Below, piece after piece: positions 8,510 to 16,933 of a stretch of DNA of 64,000 bases. This stretch comes from Promineifilum sp. (GTDB lineage Bacteria > Chloroflexota > Anaerolineae > Promineifilales > Promineifilaceae). The stretch covers positions 62,001 through 126,000 of the forward strand of contig JACKBY010000001.1 in the NCBI GenBank assembly GCA_020634335.1. Direction: 5' to 3'. Under the pieces are notes generated by a model. It worked only from the letters and a program-made list of their open reading frames with translations, ran no database searches and had not been told where the DNA came from. The stretch's first letter is position 1. Each line of letters begins with the position of its first letter. The position numbers and the translations under genes are program-made.

Positions 8510-11062
8510 ATGACTATCCAGACCACCCTGGCCCGCCGCTATCTGGCCGGCCGCAAACTACGCACTTTCCTGACTACGCTGGCCATTGTGTTTGGCGTGC
8601 TGGTTATCTTCGGCATGAATACGCTGCTGCCGGCCCTGACTCGTGCCTTCCAATCCAACGTTCTGGCCGCCGCCGGTCAGGTGGACGCCACCATCACCCT
8701 CAAGACGGGCGATACCTTCGATACCGCAGTTGTCGAGCGCGTGGCCGGCGTCGAGGGCGTGCGCCTCGTCTCCGGCTTGCTCAACCGGACGATCAATCTG
8801 CCGGCCGATTACCTGGACGGCGATCCCACACTGCCCGATCCCGCGTCGGCGGTGGCGTTGGTGGGCATCGACGTGCCCCAGGCCACATCGATGCACAGCT
8901 ATGCCGTCAACGACGGGCGCTTTCTGGCCGCGAATGACGCCGATGTGGCCGTTATCAGCCGCAGCTTTGCCGAACTGATCGGCGTGGGTGTCGGCGATAC
9001 GCTGTCTCTGCCTACACCCAGCGGCGAGACGGCGCTGACCATCGTCGGCCTGTTGCCGCCGCGCGCCCAACTGGGCAGTGAAGAGGTATTGGTCACGCTG
9101 AATCAGGCCCAGACCATGCTGGAAGTGCCCGGTCGCATCAACACCGTCGAAGCCAACTTCGACGTGGTGGATGGCGATGAAAGAGCCGCTATCGAGCAGG
9201 CCATCCTGGCGGAGCTGGGCGAGTCCTTTCAATTAGGCGGCCTTTCGGCCAATTCGGAACTAGCCACCAACCTGGGCGTCGCCGCGGCCATCTTCAACTT
9301 GTTGGGTGTGTTGGCCCTGCTCATGGGCGGGTTCATCATCTTCAACACTTTTCGCACTGTGGTCGCCGAGCGCCGGCGCGACATCGGCATGCTGCGCGCC
9401 CTGGGGGCCAGTCGCCGAACCATCACGGGCACGTTCCTGATGGAGGGGCTGATCCAGGGCGTCATCGGCACGGCGCTGGGCTTGCTGGCCGGCTATGGGC
9501 TGGGGTTGTTGGGCGTTTCCCTGATAGGGCCGTTGTTGGGCAGCATGATGAATCTCGACCTGGGGTCGCCGGTCGTTTCGCCGGCGCTGGTCATTGGCAG
9601 TATTGCGATTGGCGTGGGCGTCACTCTGCTGGCGGGGTTGATGCCGGCCATGAGCGCCAGCCGCGTGACGCCTCTGGAGGCGCTGCGGCCGGTGGTGGGC
9701 ACGGTGTCGATGCGGCGGCTGGCCGGCATCGGCTTCTGGGCCGGCGTCGTGTTGATCGCCCTGGCCGTGGTGGCCTTACTGACGCGCCACATCGCCGTTA
9801 TCGGCCTGGGCGCGGTGGCGTTCACTATCGGTCTCATTCTGGCCGCTCCGGCGCTGGTGACTCCGGTCGCCCGCTTCTTCAGCGGTCTGCTGGCGACCAT
9901 CTTCGCCCGCAGTGGCACGGCCCAGTTGGCCGAGGGCAACCTGACGCGCCAGCCGTCGCGCGCGGCCATCACCGCCAGCACGATGCTGATCGGCATGGCG
10001 ATCCTGATCATGGTCGCGTCGATCATCTCCAGCGTCACCGTCGGCTTTACCCAGGTGATGCGCCGTAGCCTGGGCAGCGACTACATTTTCGTGCCGCCGT
10101 CCATCGCCGCCTGGGGGTCCAACGTCGGCTCCGGGGCCGAGCTGGCCGGCTCGCTGCGCGCCGTCGATGGCGTGGAGGTCGTCAGTTCGTTGCGCTTCGC
10201 GCCGTCACAGATCAATGGATCCGCCATCTCGTTGCTGGGCATCGACCCGGCCACCTACCCACAAGTCAGCGGCCTGACCTTCAGCGAAGGGGATGAGTCA
10301 GCCTATGACGCGCTGGCCGCGGGGCGAGGGGCGATCCTCAACGCGGTGCTGGCAGCCAGCACCGGCGCGACGGTCGGCGACGCCATCGAATTGCTCACCC
10401 CGAACGGCCCCCAGACCTATACTGTGGCCGGCATCGGCGGCGACTTTCTGAACGCCAAAATCCCGACGGTCTACATCTCGCAGGCGAATATCGCCGCCGA
10501 CTTCAACCGCACCGAGGACGTGCTGCTCCAGGCCAATCTGGGGGAGGGCGCGGACGTGGCGGCGGCCGAGGCGGGGATGAAGGACGCGTTGCGCGCCTAC
10601 CCGCAGTTCCGCCTCATCTCCGGCCAGGAGTACATCGAGGAAAATCTGGCTATCTTCGACGCGGCCTTCTACGGGCTATACGCGATGGTTATCTTCCTGG
10701 CCGTGCCTTCCCTGATCGCCATGGTCAATACGCTGGCGATCGGCGTCATCGAGCGGACGCGGGAAATCGGCATGTTGCGCGCCGTGGGGGCCACGCACGG
10801 CCAAGTGCGCCAGATCGTGTTGGCCGAGTCGCTCATCCTGGCCGCGCTGGGCACGGTCTTCGGCGTCGTGGCCGGATTATATCTGGGCTACATGGCCGTG
10901 GAGGCGCTGAAGTTCGCTGGTTTCCCGATGGTCTACATCTTTCCCACCACGGGCGTGGTCATAGCCCTGGTAGCCGGCATCGTGTTCGGGGTGCTGGCGG
11001 CCATCATTCCCGCCCGGCAAGTGTCGCGACTGCAAATCGTGCAGGCGCTGCGCTACGAATAG
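8510..11062 (+). CDS. ABC transporter permease, FtsX/MacB fold, double-domain
   Basis: 850 residues from the ATG at 8510, with CGGAG upstream; the frame is open further left but inside the ATPase gene. There is an N-terminal membrane anchor (residues about 20-45), a large extracytoplasmic MacB-like domain, a three-helix FtsX domain with the RRRDIGMLRALGASRR coupling motif, then a second extracytoplasmic domain and a second FtsX domain with RTREIGMLRAVGATHG. This duplicated arrangement is that of long DUF214-type permeases, which export lipoproteins, peptides or drugs. The last 80 residues are the final two membrane helices and a short cytoplasmic tail (RQVSRLQIVQALRYE). Confidence 0.94.
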   Translation: MTIQTTLARRYLAGRKLRTFLTTLAIVFGVLVIFGMNTLLPALTRAFQSNVLAAAGQVDATITLKTGDTFDTAVVERVAGVEGVRLVSGLLNRTINLPADYLDGDPTLPDPASAVALVGIDVPQATSMHSYAVNDGRFLAANDADVAVISRSFAELIGVGVGDTLSLPTPSGETALTIVGLLPPRAQLGSEEVLVTLNQAQTMLEVPGRINTVEANFDVVDGDERAAIEQAILAELGESFQLGGLSANSELATNLGVAAAIFNLLGVLALLMGGFIIFNTFRTVVAERRRDIGMLRALGASRRTITGTFLMEGLIQGVIGTALGLLAGYGLGLLGVSLIGPLLGSMMNLDLGSPVVSPALVIGSIAIGVGVTLLAGLMPAMSASRVTPLEALRPVVGTVSMRRLAGIGFWAGVVLIALAVVALLTRHIAVIGLGAVAFTIGLILAAPALVTPVARFFSGLLATIFARSGTAQLAEGNLTRQPSRAAITASTMLIGMAILIMVASIISSVTVGFTQVMRRSLGSDYIFVPPSIAAWGSNVGSGAELAGSLRAVDGVEVVSSLRFAPSQINGSAISLLGIDPATYPQVSGLTFSEGDESAYDALAAGRGAILNAVLAASTGATVGDAIELLTPNGPQTYTVAGIGGDFLNAKIPTVYISQANIAADFNRTEDVLLQANLGEGADVAAAEAGMKDALRAYPQFRLISGQEYIEENLAIFDAAFYGLYAMVIFLAVPSLIAMVNTLAIGVIERTREIGMLRAVGATHGQVRQIVLAESLILAALGTVFGVVAGLYLGYMAVEALKFAGFPMVYIFPTTGVVIALVAGIVFGVLAAIIPARQVSRLQIVQALRYE

Positions 11063-11077
11063 GCGTTTGTCATTCTT

Positions 11078-11113
11078 GTTCGTAGTCAGCAACTGAGGTT
11101 GCTGACTACGAAC
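11078..11113. repeat. Perfect 16-bp hairpin between convergent operons
   Basis: Arms GTTCGTAGTCAGCAAC and its exact complement with a TGAG tetraloop, lying between the convergent ends of the ABC permease and the response regulator. Neither strand has a following T-tract, so it is not a classical intrinsic terminator. It may stabilise both mRNA 3' ends or be a REP-like element. Confidence 0.7.
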
Positions 11114-11125
11114 CCCCGTGGAGGC

Positions 11126-11788
11126 CTATTCGCCGCCCTTATATAGTGAGGTCAGTCCCTGGCGCACGGCCAGCATCGATAGCTGGACGCGGTTGTCTAC
11201 TTCGGCCTTTTGCATCATGTGGCTGACGTGGGTTCCCACCGTGCGAAGGGTAATCCCCAGCCGATCTCCAATATCCTTGTTGGACATGCCGTGAACCACC
11301 ATGGGCAAGATCATCAGCTCGCGCTTGGTCAGTATCTCAACCAGGCGCGGCTCTGGTGGTGATTGCGTCATTGAGTCGATGAGCCGGCGGGCGACCAATG
11401 GGCTGAGAGGCATCTGGCCCGCGTTTACCTGACGAATGGCGTTTACCAGCTCGTGGGCATCGGCGTCCTTCAACAGATAGCCCTTCGCTCCGGCTTGCAC
11501 CAACTCCGCAACTTTGGATTCGTCGCTGAAGCTCGACAACACCAGAATTCGCGCCTGGGGTTGTTCGGCCATGATTTCATAGGTGGCGCTTATGCCATTT
11601 TTCCGAGGCATTTCCAGATCCATCAGGATCACATCGGGTTGTAACACGCGCGCCTGAATGATGGCTTGGTCGCCGTCGCCCGCTTCGCCGATGACCTCGA
11701 TATCCTCCCGGCTCTCCAGCACCGCCCGCAGTCCTTCGCGCACTACGTTGTGATCGTCGACCACCAACACTCGAATTGAATTTCCCAT
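11126..11788 (-). CDS. NarL/FixJ-type response regulator
   Basis: 220 residues. Receiver domain (1-120): acidic pocket VVDDHNVV, phosphoacceptor Asp in VILMDLEMP, switch Ser in LVLSSFS and Lys in YLLKDADAHE. C-terminal LuxR-type HTH (about 150-210): LTKRELMILPMVV then MSNKDIGDRLGITLRTVGTH. Start supported by AGGGAG eight bases upstream. It follows the GAF histidine kinase by 19 bases on the same strand and is its obvious phosphotransfer partner. Targets are unknown; the DUF574 methyltransferase at the head of the operon suggests feedback on its own operon. Confidence 0.96.
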   Translation of the reverse strand: MGNSIRVLVVDDHNVVREGLRAVLESREDIEVIGEAGDGDQAIIQARVLQPDVILMDLEMPRKNGISATYEIMAEQPQARILVLSSFSDESKVAELVQAGAKGYLLKDADAHELVNAIRQVNAGQMPLSPLVARRLIDSMTQSPPEPRLVEILTKRELMILPMVVHGMSNKDIGDRLGITLRTVGTHVSHMMQKAEVDNRVQLSMLAVRQGLTSLYKGGE

Positions 11789-11807
11789 ACGTTTCGCTCC
11801 CTTGCCA

Positions 11808-14450
11808 TTAGAAGCCCGTTGATGCCGCCTTCTTCATTGGGGCTCGAGCCGTTACCCACGTGCCGTCAGGGCTGGACGAAAAGGTGAGGATGCCCTCGGC
11901 CTTGCCGATCCGTTTCTGCATTCCTTCCAGCCCCATGCCGCCTGAAGCGGCGGCGACCTCGCGATCGAAGCCGATGCCGTTATCGACGATGGTCATGATC
12001 AAATCACCTTCCTCTTTCATAAGGATGATGTCGACTCTGTCGGCGTGGGCATGACGCAGGGCATTGTTGAGCGCCTCGAGGGCGATGCGGTAATAGGTCT
12101 CTTCCAGAGAGACGGGCAAATTGTCAATGCCCGTCGCGTACACTTCGCCGGCGATGCCGGCCCGATGTTCGACCGTATTGAGGCGTTCACGCAGGGCATT
12201 CACCAACCCATGGCGCGCCAGCGCTTCTGTGCGTAGCTCGAAGAGCAACAAACGCAGCTCGCGCAGGGCCTGATTTGTCATGCGCAGGATGGAATGGGAA
12301 TGATGGTACACCCGGTCCAGATCGCCAATCTCGGCCGCGCTGCGTGCCGCCTCGGCAAACAGGCCGGCGCTGTAAATGGACTGGGTCACCTGGTCGTGGA
12401 TGTCGCGCGCCAGGCGCTCGCGTTCTTCGATGATCGCCGACTGGCGCGTCAGTTGGTAGAGCCTGATGTTTTCCAGGGCGACTCCGATCTGATCGGCGAT
12501 GGTGGTCAACAGATCGGACGGAATGTCGGGCAGGCAATGGCGTTGATCGCGCACCAGGCTGAGGACGCCCAGATTACGCCCGCGCGAACGGAGCGGCGTC
12601 ATGATGAGTAACAAGTCTGGGTGGTCGCCCCAGCCGGCCGGCAGGGCGGATCCACTCAGATAGACCGGCGCGCCCGTCGCCAGCGATTGGTGCAAGACAG
12701 TCGAATGCGCGTCCAGGCCGGTGAGCAGCTTGCCCAGGGCCGGATTGCCGTTTTCCAGATAGGCCTCCAGGCGCAGCCGCTCTTGCTGATTGTCCAGCAA
12801 ATGGACCACGGCCGCCGGGCAGCCAAAGGCCTCCGCGGTCAATGACATGGAACGCCGCAGCAATTGATGCAGATTGGGGTTGTCGACAGCCGTGGCCGTG
12901 ATGCCATAGAGCACCTCCAGATCGCGTGTGGCCTCGCGCACCGCGCTTTCCAGCTCGGCGGCGTGCTCTTGTTGTTTGGCAAACAGGCGCGTGCTTTGAA
13001 TACCCATGGCCACCTGGTTGGCAAAGGCCATTGCCAACTCCTTGTCTTGTTCCACGAAGGAGTTTGGCGCATCACGGTCGATTGTCAGAAGGCCAATGCA
13101 GACTCCTTTGGCCAGGAGAGGGACGCCCATCCAGGCGCGAATAGCCTCGTAGCCCTCGACGCGCTCCCAGATGGGTGAGGCGTGGGTATCGTTGATGACC
13201 TGGGGCACGGCCAGCTCCAGGACTGCGACCACCGTGGGCGGCTGGGTATCCATCAGGTGCGGGAAGTCTTGGGCAATGCCAAAGCGATCGCGGTAAGCGA
13301 CGGTCACAGGCCCGTCGTTTTCCACGAGGACGATCGCTGAACTGTAATTGGGGATGACAAAAGACAAACGCTCCAACACCAGGGCCAGCAAGTCATTCAG
13401 ACTGAGACCTATCGTCAGCGCGGCGGCGACCTCGCGCAACGTCGTTTCCCGCTGGCGGGCCTGTTTCTCGCCCTCCAGCAAGCGATGGTTCTGGAGGGCG
13501 ACGGCGGCCGAGCCGGCCAGTTCCTGGGCCACGGCTATCTCCGTCTCGCTAAACGGCCGGGTCTCGCCCAGCGTAACCGTCAAGGCGCCGATTAAGTTGT
13601 CGCGCGAGCGCAGGGGCACAGCCAACATAGACCGGCCGCCCAGCTCGACGATCTCGGACACGTCGGGTGAGCCGGGGCGAAGCTCGCGCAGGTCCTTGAT
13701 GTAGATCGTCTCACCCGTCCCCAGTCGGTTGAGGGCGTCGATCATGGTGATTTGCTGATCGCGGCCGGGCGGGTAGGCGATGTGCGTGCTGCTGAGCACA
13801 GTGGTCCGGTGATGAACCATGTCCACAATGACGATCGAGATATTGATCGCCGGAATGATCTGCTGGAGGTGATTGATGCAAATATCGACGATGGCCCGCA
13901 ATGATTCGGCCGACAAGATAGCCAGGTCGATGTCGCGCAGGCGTTTGAGGCGTTCAGCATACTCGCGTTGTATGATCTCGGCGCGGGTTCGTTCGGCGAT
14001 CTGATCGGATAACTGCCCCTGCATCTGAACAAGTGCGGAGATGGCGGCGCGATTGATGTTTTCTTGCTGGCTGAGCAACGACGATTCGGCGGCGGCGGCA
14101 AACCCGCCGGCGATGCCGGCCAGCAAGCGCCCCAATTGTTGGGGCGCAACCGCATCGATCAGATGCTCATTGAGGCAGACGAGAGTGCGCTCCAGCGCCT
14201 CTGACTTGAGAAGATTTAATTCGATGAGGGCCCGGCCGATGGCCCGACTTCGTGCAATCGCGGTTTCGGGCGCGGTTGTAGGCTCCACAGCGTCCAGAAC
14301 GTCAGCCGCCAGATCCACGAAGCGCCGGCGTATTTCGCTGCGCGTCAGGGGGATGAACGCTAAATCTTGTGTGGCGGCGCGCCAGGACTCGGCCAGCGTA
14401 TCAAGTCGCTGATCGCGAGATTGTGTCGAAATGCCTGAATCATCCACCAC
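11808..14450 (-). CDS. Cytoplasmic multi-GAF sensor histidine kinase
   Basis: 880 residues with no membrane helix. Residues 1-150 form a helical domain resembling RsbR-type sensory N-termini, followed by a short coiled coil (QIAERTRAEIIQREYAERL). Three GAF domains follow, roughly 165-320, 335-490 and 515-670, the second including an IRAWMGVPLL strand. The HisKA_3 motif is EERERLARDIHDQVTQS with phospho-His in RDIHDQ, then HATPase_c with N-box EALNNALRHAHA, G1 DNGIGFD and G2 GGMGLEGM. The start is GTG, preceded by a perfect AGGAGG at 14461-14466, which overlaps the stop codon of the upstream methyltransferase, so translation is probably coupled. The GAF ligands cannot be predicted. Confidence 0.94.
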   Translation of the reverse strand: MVDDSGISTQSRDQRLDTLAESWRAATQDLAFIPLTRSEIRRRFVDLAADVLDAVEPTTAPETAIARSRAIGRALIELNLLKSEALERTLVCLNEHLIDAVAPQQLGRLLAGIAGGFAAAAESSLLSQQENINRAAISALVQMQGQLSDQIAERTRAEIIQREYAERLKRLRDIDLAILSAESLRAIVDICINHLQQIIPAINISIVIVDMVHHRTTVLSSTHIAYPPGRDQQITMIDALNRLGTGETIYIKDLRELRPGSPDVSEIVELGGRSMLAVPLRSRDNLIGALTVTLGETRPFSETEIAVAQELAGSAAVALQNHRLLEGEKQARQRETTLREVAAALTIGLSLNDLLALVLERLSFVIPNYSSAIVLVENDGPVTVAYRDRFGIAQDFPHLMDTQPPTVVAVLELAVPQVINDTHASPIWERVEGYEAIRAWMGVPLLAKGVCIGLLTIDRDAPNSFVEQDKELAMAFANQVAMGIQSTRLFAKQQEHAAELESAVREATRDLEVLYGITATAVDNPNLHQLLRRSMSLTAEAFGCPAAVVHLLDNQQERLRLEAYLENGNPALGKLLTGLDAHSTVLHQSLATGAPVYLSGSALPAGWGDHPDLLLIMTPLRSRGRNLGVLSLVRDQRHCLPDIPSDLLTTIADQIGVALENIRLYQLTRQSAIIEERERLARDIHDQVTQSIYSAGLFAEAARSAAEIGDLDRVYHHSHSILRMTNQALRELRLLLFELRTEALARHGLVNALRERLNTVEHRAGIAGEVYATGIDNLPVSLEETYYRIALEALNNALRHAHADRVDIILMKEEGDLIMTIVDNGIGFDREVAAASGGMGLEGMQKRIGKAEGILTFSSSPDGTWVTARAPMKKAASTGF

Positions 14451-14464
14451 GCGCTGTCAACCTC

Positions 14465-15292
14465 CTAGGGTTTGCGCGCTACTCCAACCCAATTCACACT
14501 CCGCCCCGGCTCATCCAGCAGCAGATCATCGGGGCCGTCGGGCCGCCACTGGGGGCCGTGGACGAGGCCCGGCTCCAGCAAGTCGAGGCCATTGAAGTAC
14601 CGCATGACCTTCTCGCGCGAGCGAGGCGCGCCGGGGGTTGTTAATACCCGGGTCATCTGCGCGTATTTCTCCATGATGTCTCGTGGTGCATCATCATATG
14701 TCCACACGCCAATCGCGCAATAACTGCCCGACGGCAGTGCGTCTTTGAAAGTGTCAATCACCCGTTCGGCCTCGTCGTCATCGAGAACGTAATGCAGCAG
14801 CGCGACGGCCATAAGGCCCACTGGCCGCGTGAAATCGATCAACGACCTCACCCGGGGATGGTCGAGAATGTCGCCCGGATGCCGCACGTCGGCCAGGATA
14901 GCGATCGTGCCCGGATCGTCTGCCAGAAGCATCTCGGCGTGGGCGATTGCCACCTGCTCGATATCCACGTAGACTGTCCGCGCCTCCGGTTGATACTGGC
15001 GAACGATCTCGTGAACGTTCCCGACGGTGGGGATGCCTGATCCCAGGTCGAGAAACTGATCGATCCCCTGCAGGGCCAGAAAGGTGGCCGCGCGTCGCAA
15101 GAACGCCCGATTGACCCGCGCCGTCAGGCCGAAATCAGGAAATACCGCCGCGAATTTTTCGGCGGTCTGTCGGTCGATCTCGAAATTATGGTATCCGCCC
15201 AGCATATAATCATAAACGCGCGCTACCGAAGGTTGATCGAGATTGACCCCCGGCGGAAGCTGCACATGCCCCTGATCTGCTTGTTCAGCCAT
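14465..15292 (-). CDS. SAM-dependent methyltransferase, DUF574 family
   Basis: 275 residues of the PF04672-type family, common in Actinobacteria and Chloroflexota. Hallmarks: PSVARVYDYMLGGYHNFEID near the N-terminus, motif I FLDLGSGIPTVGNVHEI, the acidic YVDIEQVAIAHA strand end, and a C-terminal RSVNWVGVARKP. The start at 15292 (MAEQAD) is chosen because GGGAG sits seven bases upstream; two in-frame ATGs further up lack a Shine-Dalgarno. It heads an operon with a GAF histidine kinase and a NarL-type regulator (15- and 19-base gaps). The substrate is not established for the family, so its link to signalling is inference. Confidence 0.92.
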   Translation of the reverse strand: MAEQADQGHVQLPPGVNLDQPSVARVYDYMLGGYHNFEIDRQTAEKFAAVFPDFGLTARVNRAFLRRAATFLALQGIDQFLDLGSGIPTVGNVHEIVRQYQPEARTVYVDIEQVAIAHAEMLLADDPGTIAILADVRHPGDILDHPRVRSLIDFTRPVGLMAVALLHYVLDDDEAERVIDTFKDALPSGSYCAIGVWTYDDAPRDIMEKYAQMTRVLTTPGAPRSREKVMRYFNGLDLLEPGLVHGPQWRPDGPDDLLLDEPGRSVNWVGVARKP

Positions 15293-15369
15293 TGTGTCTC
15301 CCATGTTAGGAAAATGTGGGGTCATTATACGCCCTTGCCTCGTTTAGGAAAATAGACGGTTGGCTTTGT

Positions 15370-15426
15370 CGCGCCGGTTGTTTAACCGGCTTTTCTTCAA
15401 CCGGCCGGATAACCGGATGGCGCTAT
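15370..15426 (+). repeat. Short paired-hairpin element, copy E
   Basis: Same architecture as copies A and B but shorter: hairpin CCGGTTgtttAACCGG, a ten-base joint, then CCGGataaCCGG, with outer GCGCCGG and GGCGC ends. It lies between the P450 3' end and the DUF574 operon promoter region. No terminal repeats are recognisable. Confidence 0.6.
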
Positions 15427-15470
15427 AGACTTAAGCGGGGCGGGACAGACCCCGCTGGGAACCCCGCTTT

Positions 15471-16682
15471 TCACTCATACCGAACAGGCAAGGCGCGCAG
15501 CCCACGAAAGAGGACGCCGGAGCGCCAGGCCAACGGCGGCAAGACCGGCCGCGCCCGAGGCAGCCGCCGAAAAAGCGATTCCAGGGCAATGACCGCTTCC
15601 AGACGGGCCAGCGGCGCGCCCAGACAGTAGTGAGTCCCCAACCCAAACGCCAGATGGCGGTTATCGCTGCGCCCCACGTCCAGTTCGTCGGGCCGGTCGA
15701 ATTGGTCGAAGTCGCGGTTGGCCGAGGCAATGACGGCACGCATCAGGTCGCCGCGACGCATGACCCGGCCGCCGAATTCCGTATCTGCTCGCACCCAGCG
15801 CGAGGTAGAGGTCTCCACCGGCCCATCGTAGCGCAACAGCTCCTCGACGGCCGTGGGCCACAGCGCCGCGTCGGCCTGCAACCGCTCCTGTTGCGACGGC
15901 GCTTGCCACAGGGCCAGCGCGCCGTTGCCGATCAGGTTGACCGTCGTCTCGTGCCCGGTCACGAGCAGCAAGGCCACCATGCTGAACAGTTCCGATTCGC
16001 TTAGGCGCTGGCCGCCTGTCTCAGCCTGCACCAGCGCAGTGATGAGATCGTCCTGCGGGTCGGCCTGGCGCCGGGCGAACAGGTCGCGCAGGTACTCCAT
16101 GAAGGCCCGCACGTTGCGCTTGCGGGCGCTGTAATTTAGGCCACGACTGCCGGGCGAAATGATGGCCTGCGACCAGACGGCCACAGCGTCGCGGTCGGCG
16201 GCGGGAATACCCAGCATGTCGCTGATGACGATTACCGGCAGGGGCAGGGCATAGGCGGCGATCACGTCGCGCTGATCGTCGCGCTGCATCCGGTCGATCA
16301 GCTGCTCGGCCGTCTCGTGAATGCGATCGGACATGGCGAGCACGCGCCGGGGCGTGAAGGCCTGGCTTACCAGAGCCCGCAGCCGCGTGTGATCGGGCGG
16401 ATCGCTGAACAGCATGTTCTGATTGATCGACTGCTGGGGGCGGCCAGCCGGCGCGCGGCGATGAGGAACATCCGCTGCAGCCGGTTGTGCGTGGCGGGGA
16501 TCCTTGCCAAATCGGTCGCCGTCCCTCAGGACGGCAGCCACATCTTCGTAGCGCGTCACGTACCAGATGGTGCGGCCGTCGGGGGCCGTGTGGGCGTAGA
16601 TCGGCTCGTGCTCCCGCAGCGCGGCAAAGGTCGGAAAGGGATTGGCCTTGAAGGCCGGGCTAAACAGATCGTAATCAGTCAC
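15471..16682 (-). CDS. Cytochrome P450
   Basis: Soluble bacterial P450 of 403 residues from the GTG at 16682. Heme-binding loop AFGLGTHYCLGAPLARLEA with the Cys ligand; I-helix LLLVTGHETTVNLI with the oxygen-activating acid/Thr pair; K-helix VEELLRYDGPVETSTSRW with the ExxR-type Glu and Arg; and DPPDHTRLRALVSQAFTPRR. The frame runs on to a TTG at 16727, but that would place the start inside a palindromic element, and the first family-like residues are DYDLFSPAFKANPFPT, so the GTG is preferred. No ferredoxin or reductase gene is adjacent, so redox partners must come from elsewhere. The substrate is unknown; the closest style is the CYP107/CYP109-like bacterial class. Confidence 0.94.
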   Translation of the reverse strand: MTDYDLFSPAFKANPFPTFAALREHEPIYAHTAPDGRTIWYVTRYEDVAAVLRDGDRFGKDPRHAQPAAADVPHRRAPAGRPQQSINQNMLFSDPPDHTRLRALVSQAFTPRRVLAMSDRIHETAEQLIDRMQRDDQRDVIAAYALPLPVIVISDMLGIPAADRDAVAVWSQAIISPGSRGLNYSARKRNVRAFMEYLRDLFARRQADPQDDLITALVQAETGGQRLSESELFSMVALLLVTGHETTVNLIGNGALALWQAPSQQERLQADAALWPTAVEELLRYDGPVETSTSRWVRADTEFGGRVMRRGDLMRAVIASANRDFDQFDRPDELDVGRSDNRHLAFGLGTHYCLGAPLARLEAVIALESLFRRLPRARPVLPPLAWRSGVLFRGLRALPVRYE

Positions 16683-16708
16683 TTGACGAGGCCGGATGGC
16701 AATTCTAT

Positions 16709-16729
16709 AATTGATACAAAATATCAATT
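16709..16729. promoter_or_regulatory. Palindrome 1 upstream of P450 (candidate operator)
   Basis: Perfect inverted repeat AATTGATA-CAAAA-TATCAATT, 8-bp arms with a 5-base centre, 27 bp upstream of the preferred P450 start. It is AT-rich against a GC-rich background, typical of an operator. No regulator gene is next to it. Confidence 0.6.
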
Positions 16730-16745
16730 AGAACGATAGCGTTCT
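16730..16745. promoter_or_regulatory. Palindrome 2 upstream of P450 (candidate operator)
   Basis: Perfect inverted repeat AGAACG-ATAG-CGTTCT that directly abuts palindrome 1 with no base between them. The unrelated arm sequences suggest two different regulators or one promoter read by both. Confidence 0.55.
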
Positions 16746-16808
16746 TGATTATAACTCGATTCGGCCCGGCGCGGATTCATGCACTTTGGCAATTTAATAC
16801 GGATATCA

Positions 16809-16874
16809 CCTGTGGCGCATGCTGTCGAGCTTGCGGGCCGAGAAGAATGCAACCTAGACAGCTTGCGCCACAGG
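16809..16874 (+). repeat. 18-bp-stem hairpin upstream of the metal-import operon
   Basis: Arms CCTGTGGCGCATGCTGTC (16809-16826) and its complement (16857-16874) match at 17 of 18 positions, with a 30-base loop. It lies 59 bases before the binding-protein gene, so it would be in the mRNA leader if transcription starts upstream. A T-rich run follows eight bases later. It could be an attenuator, a leader hairpin or an inserted repeat. Confidence 0.65.
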
Positions 16875-16933
16875 CACCATCCGTTTTATTTTGTCGAGCA
16901 CCCTCCATTCGGCCCACACGAATACGCTGAAAT

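Noticed and set aside
14465..16682. Secondary-metabolite cluster suspected from P450 plus methyltransferase
   Set aside because: No PKS, NRPS, terpene or RiPP genes nearby; the methyltransferase belongs to a signalling operon.
16745..16933. Zur box for the metal-import operon
   Set aside because: No convincing Fur/Zur-type palindrome; only an unrelated 18-bp hairpin is present.
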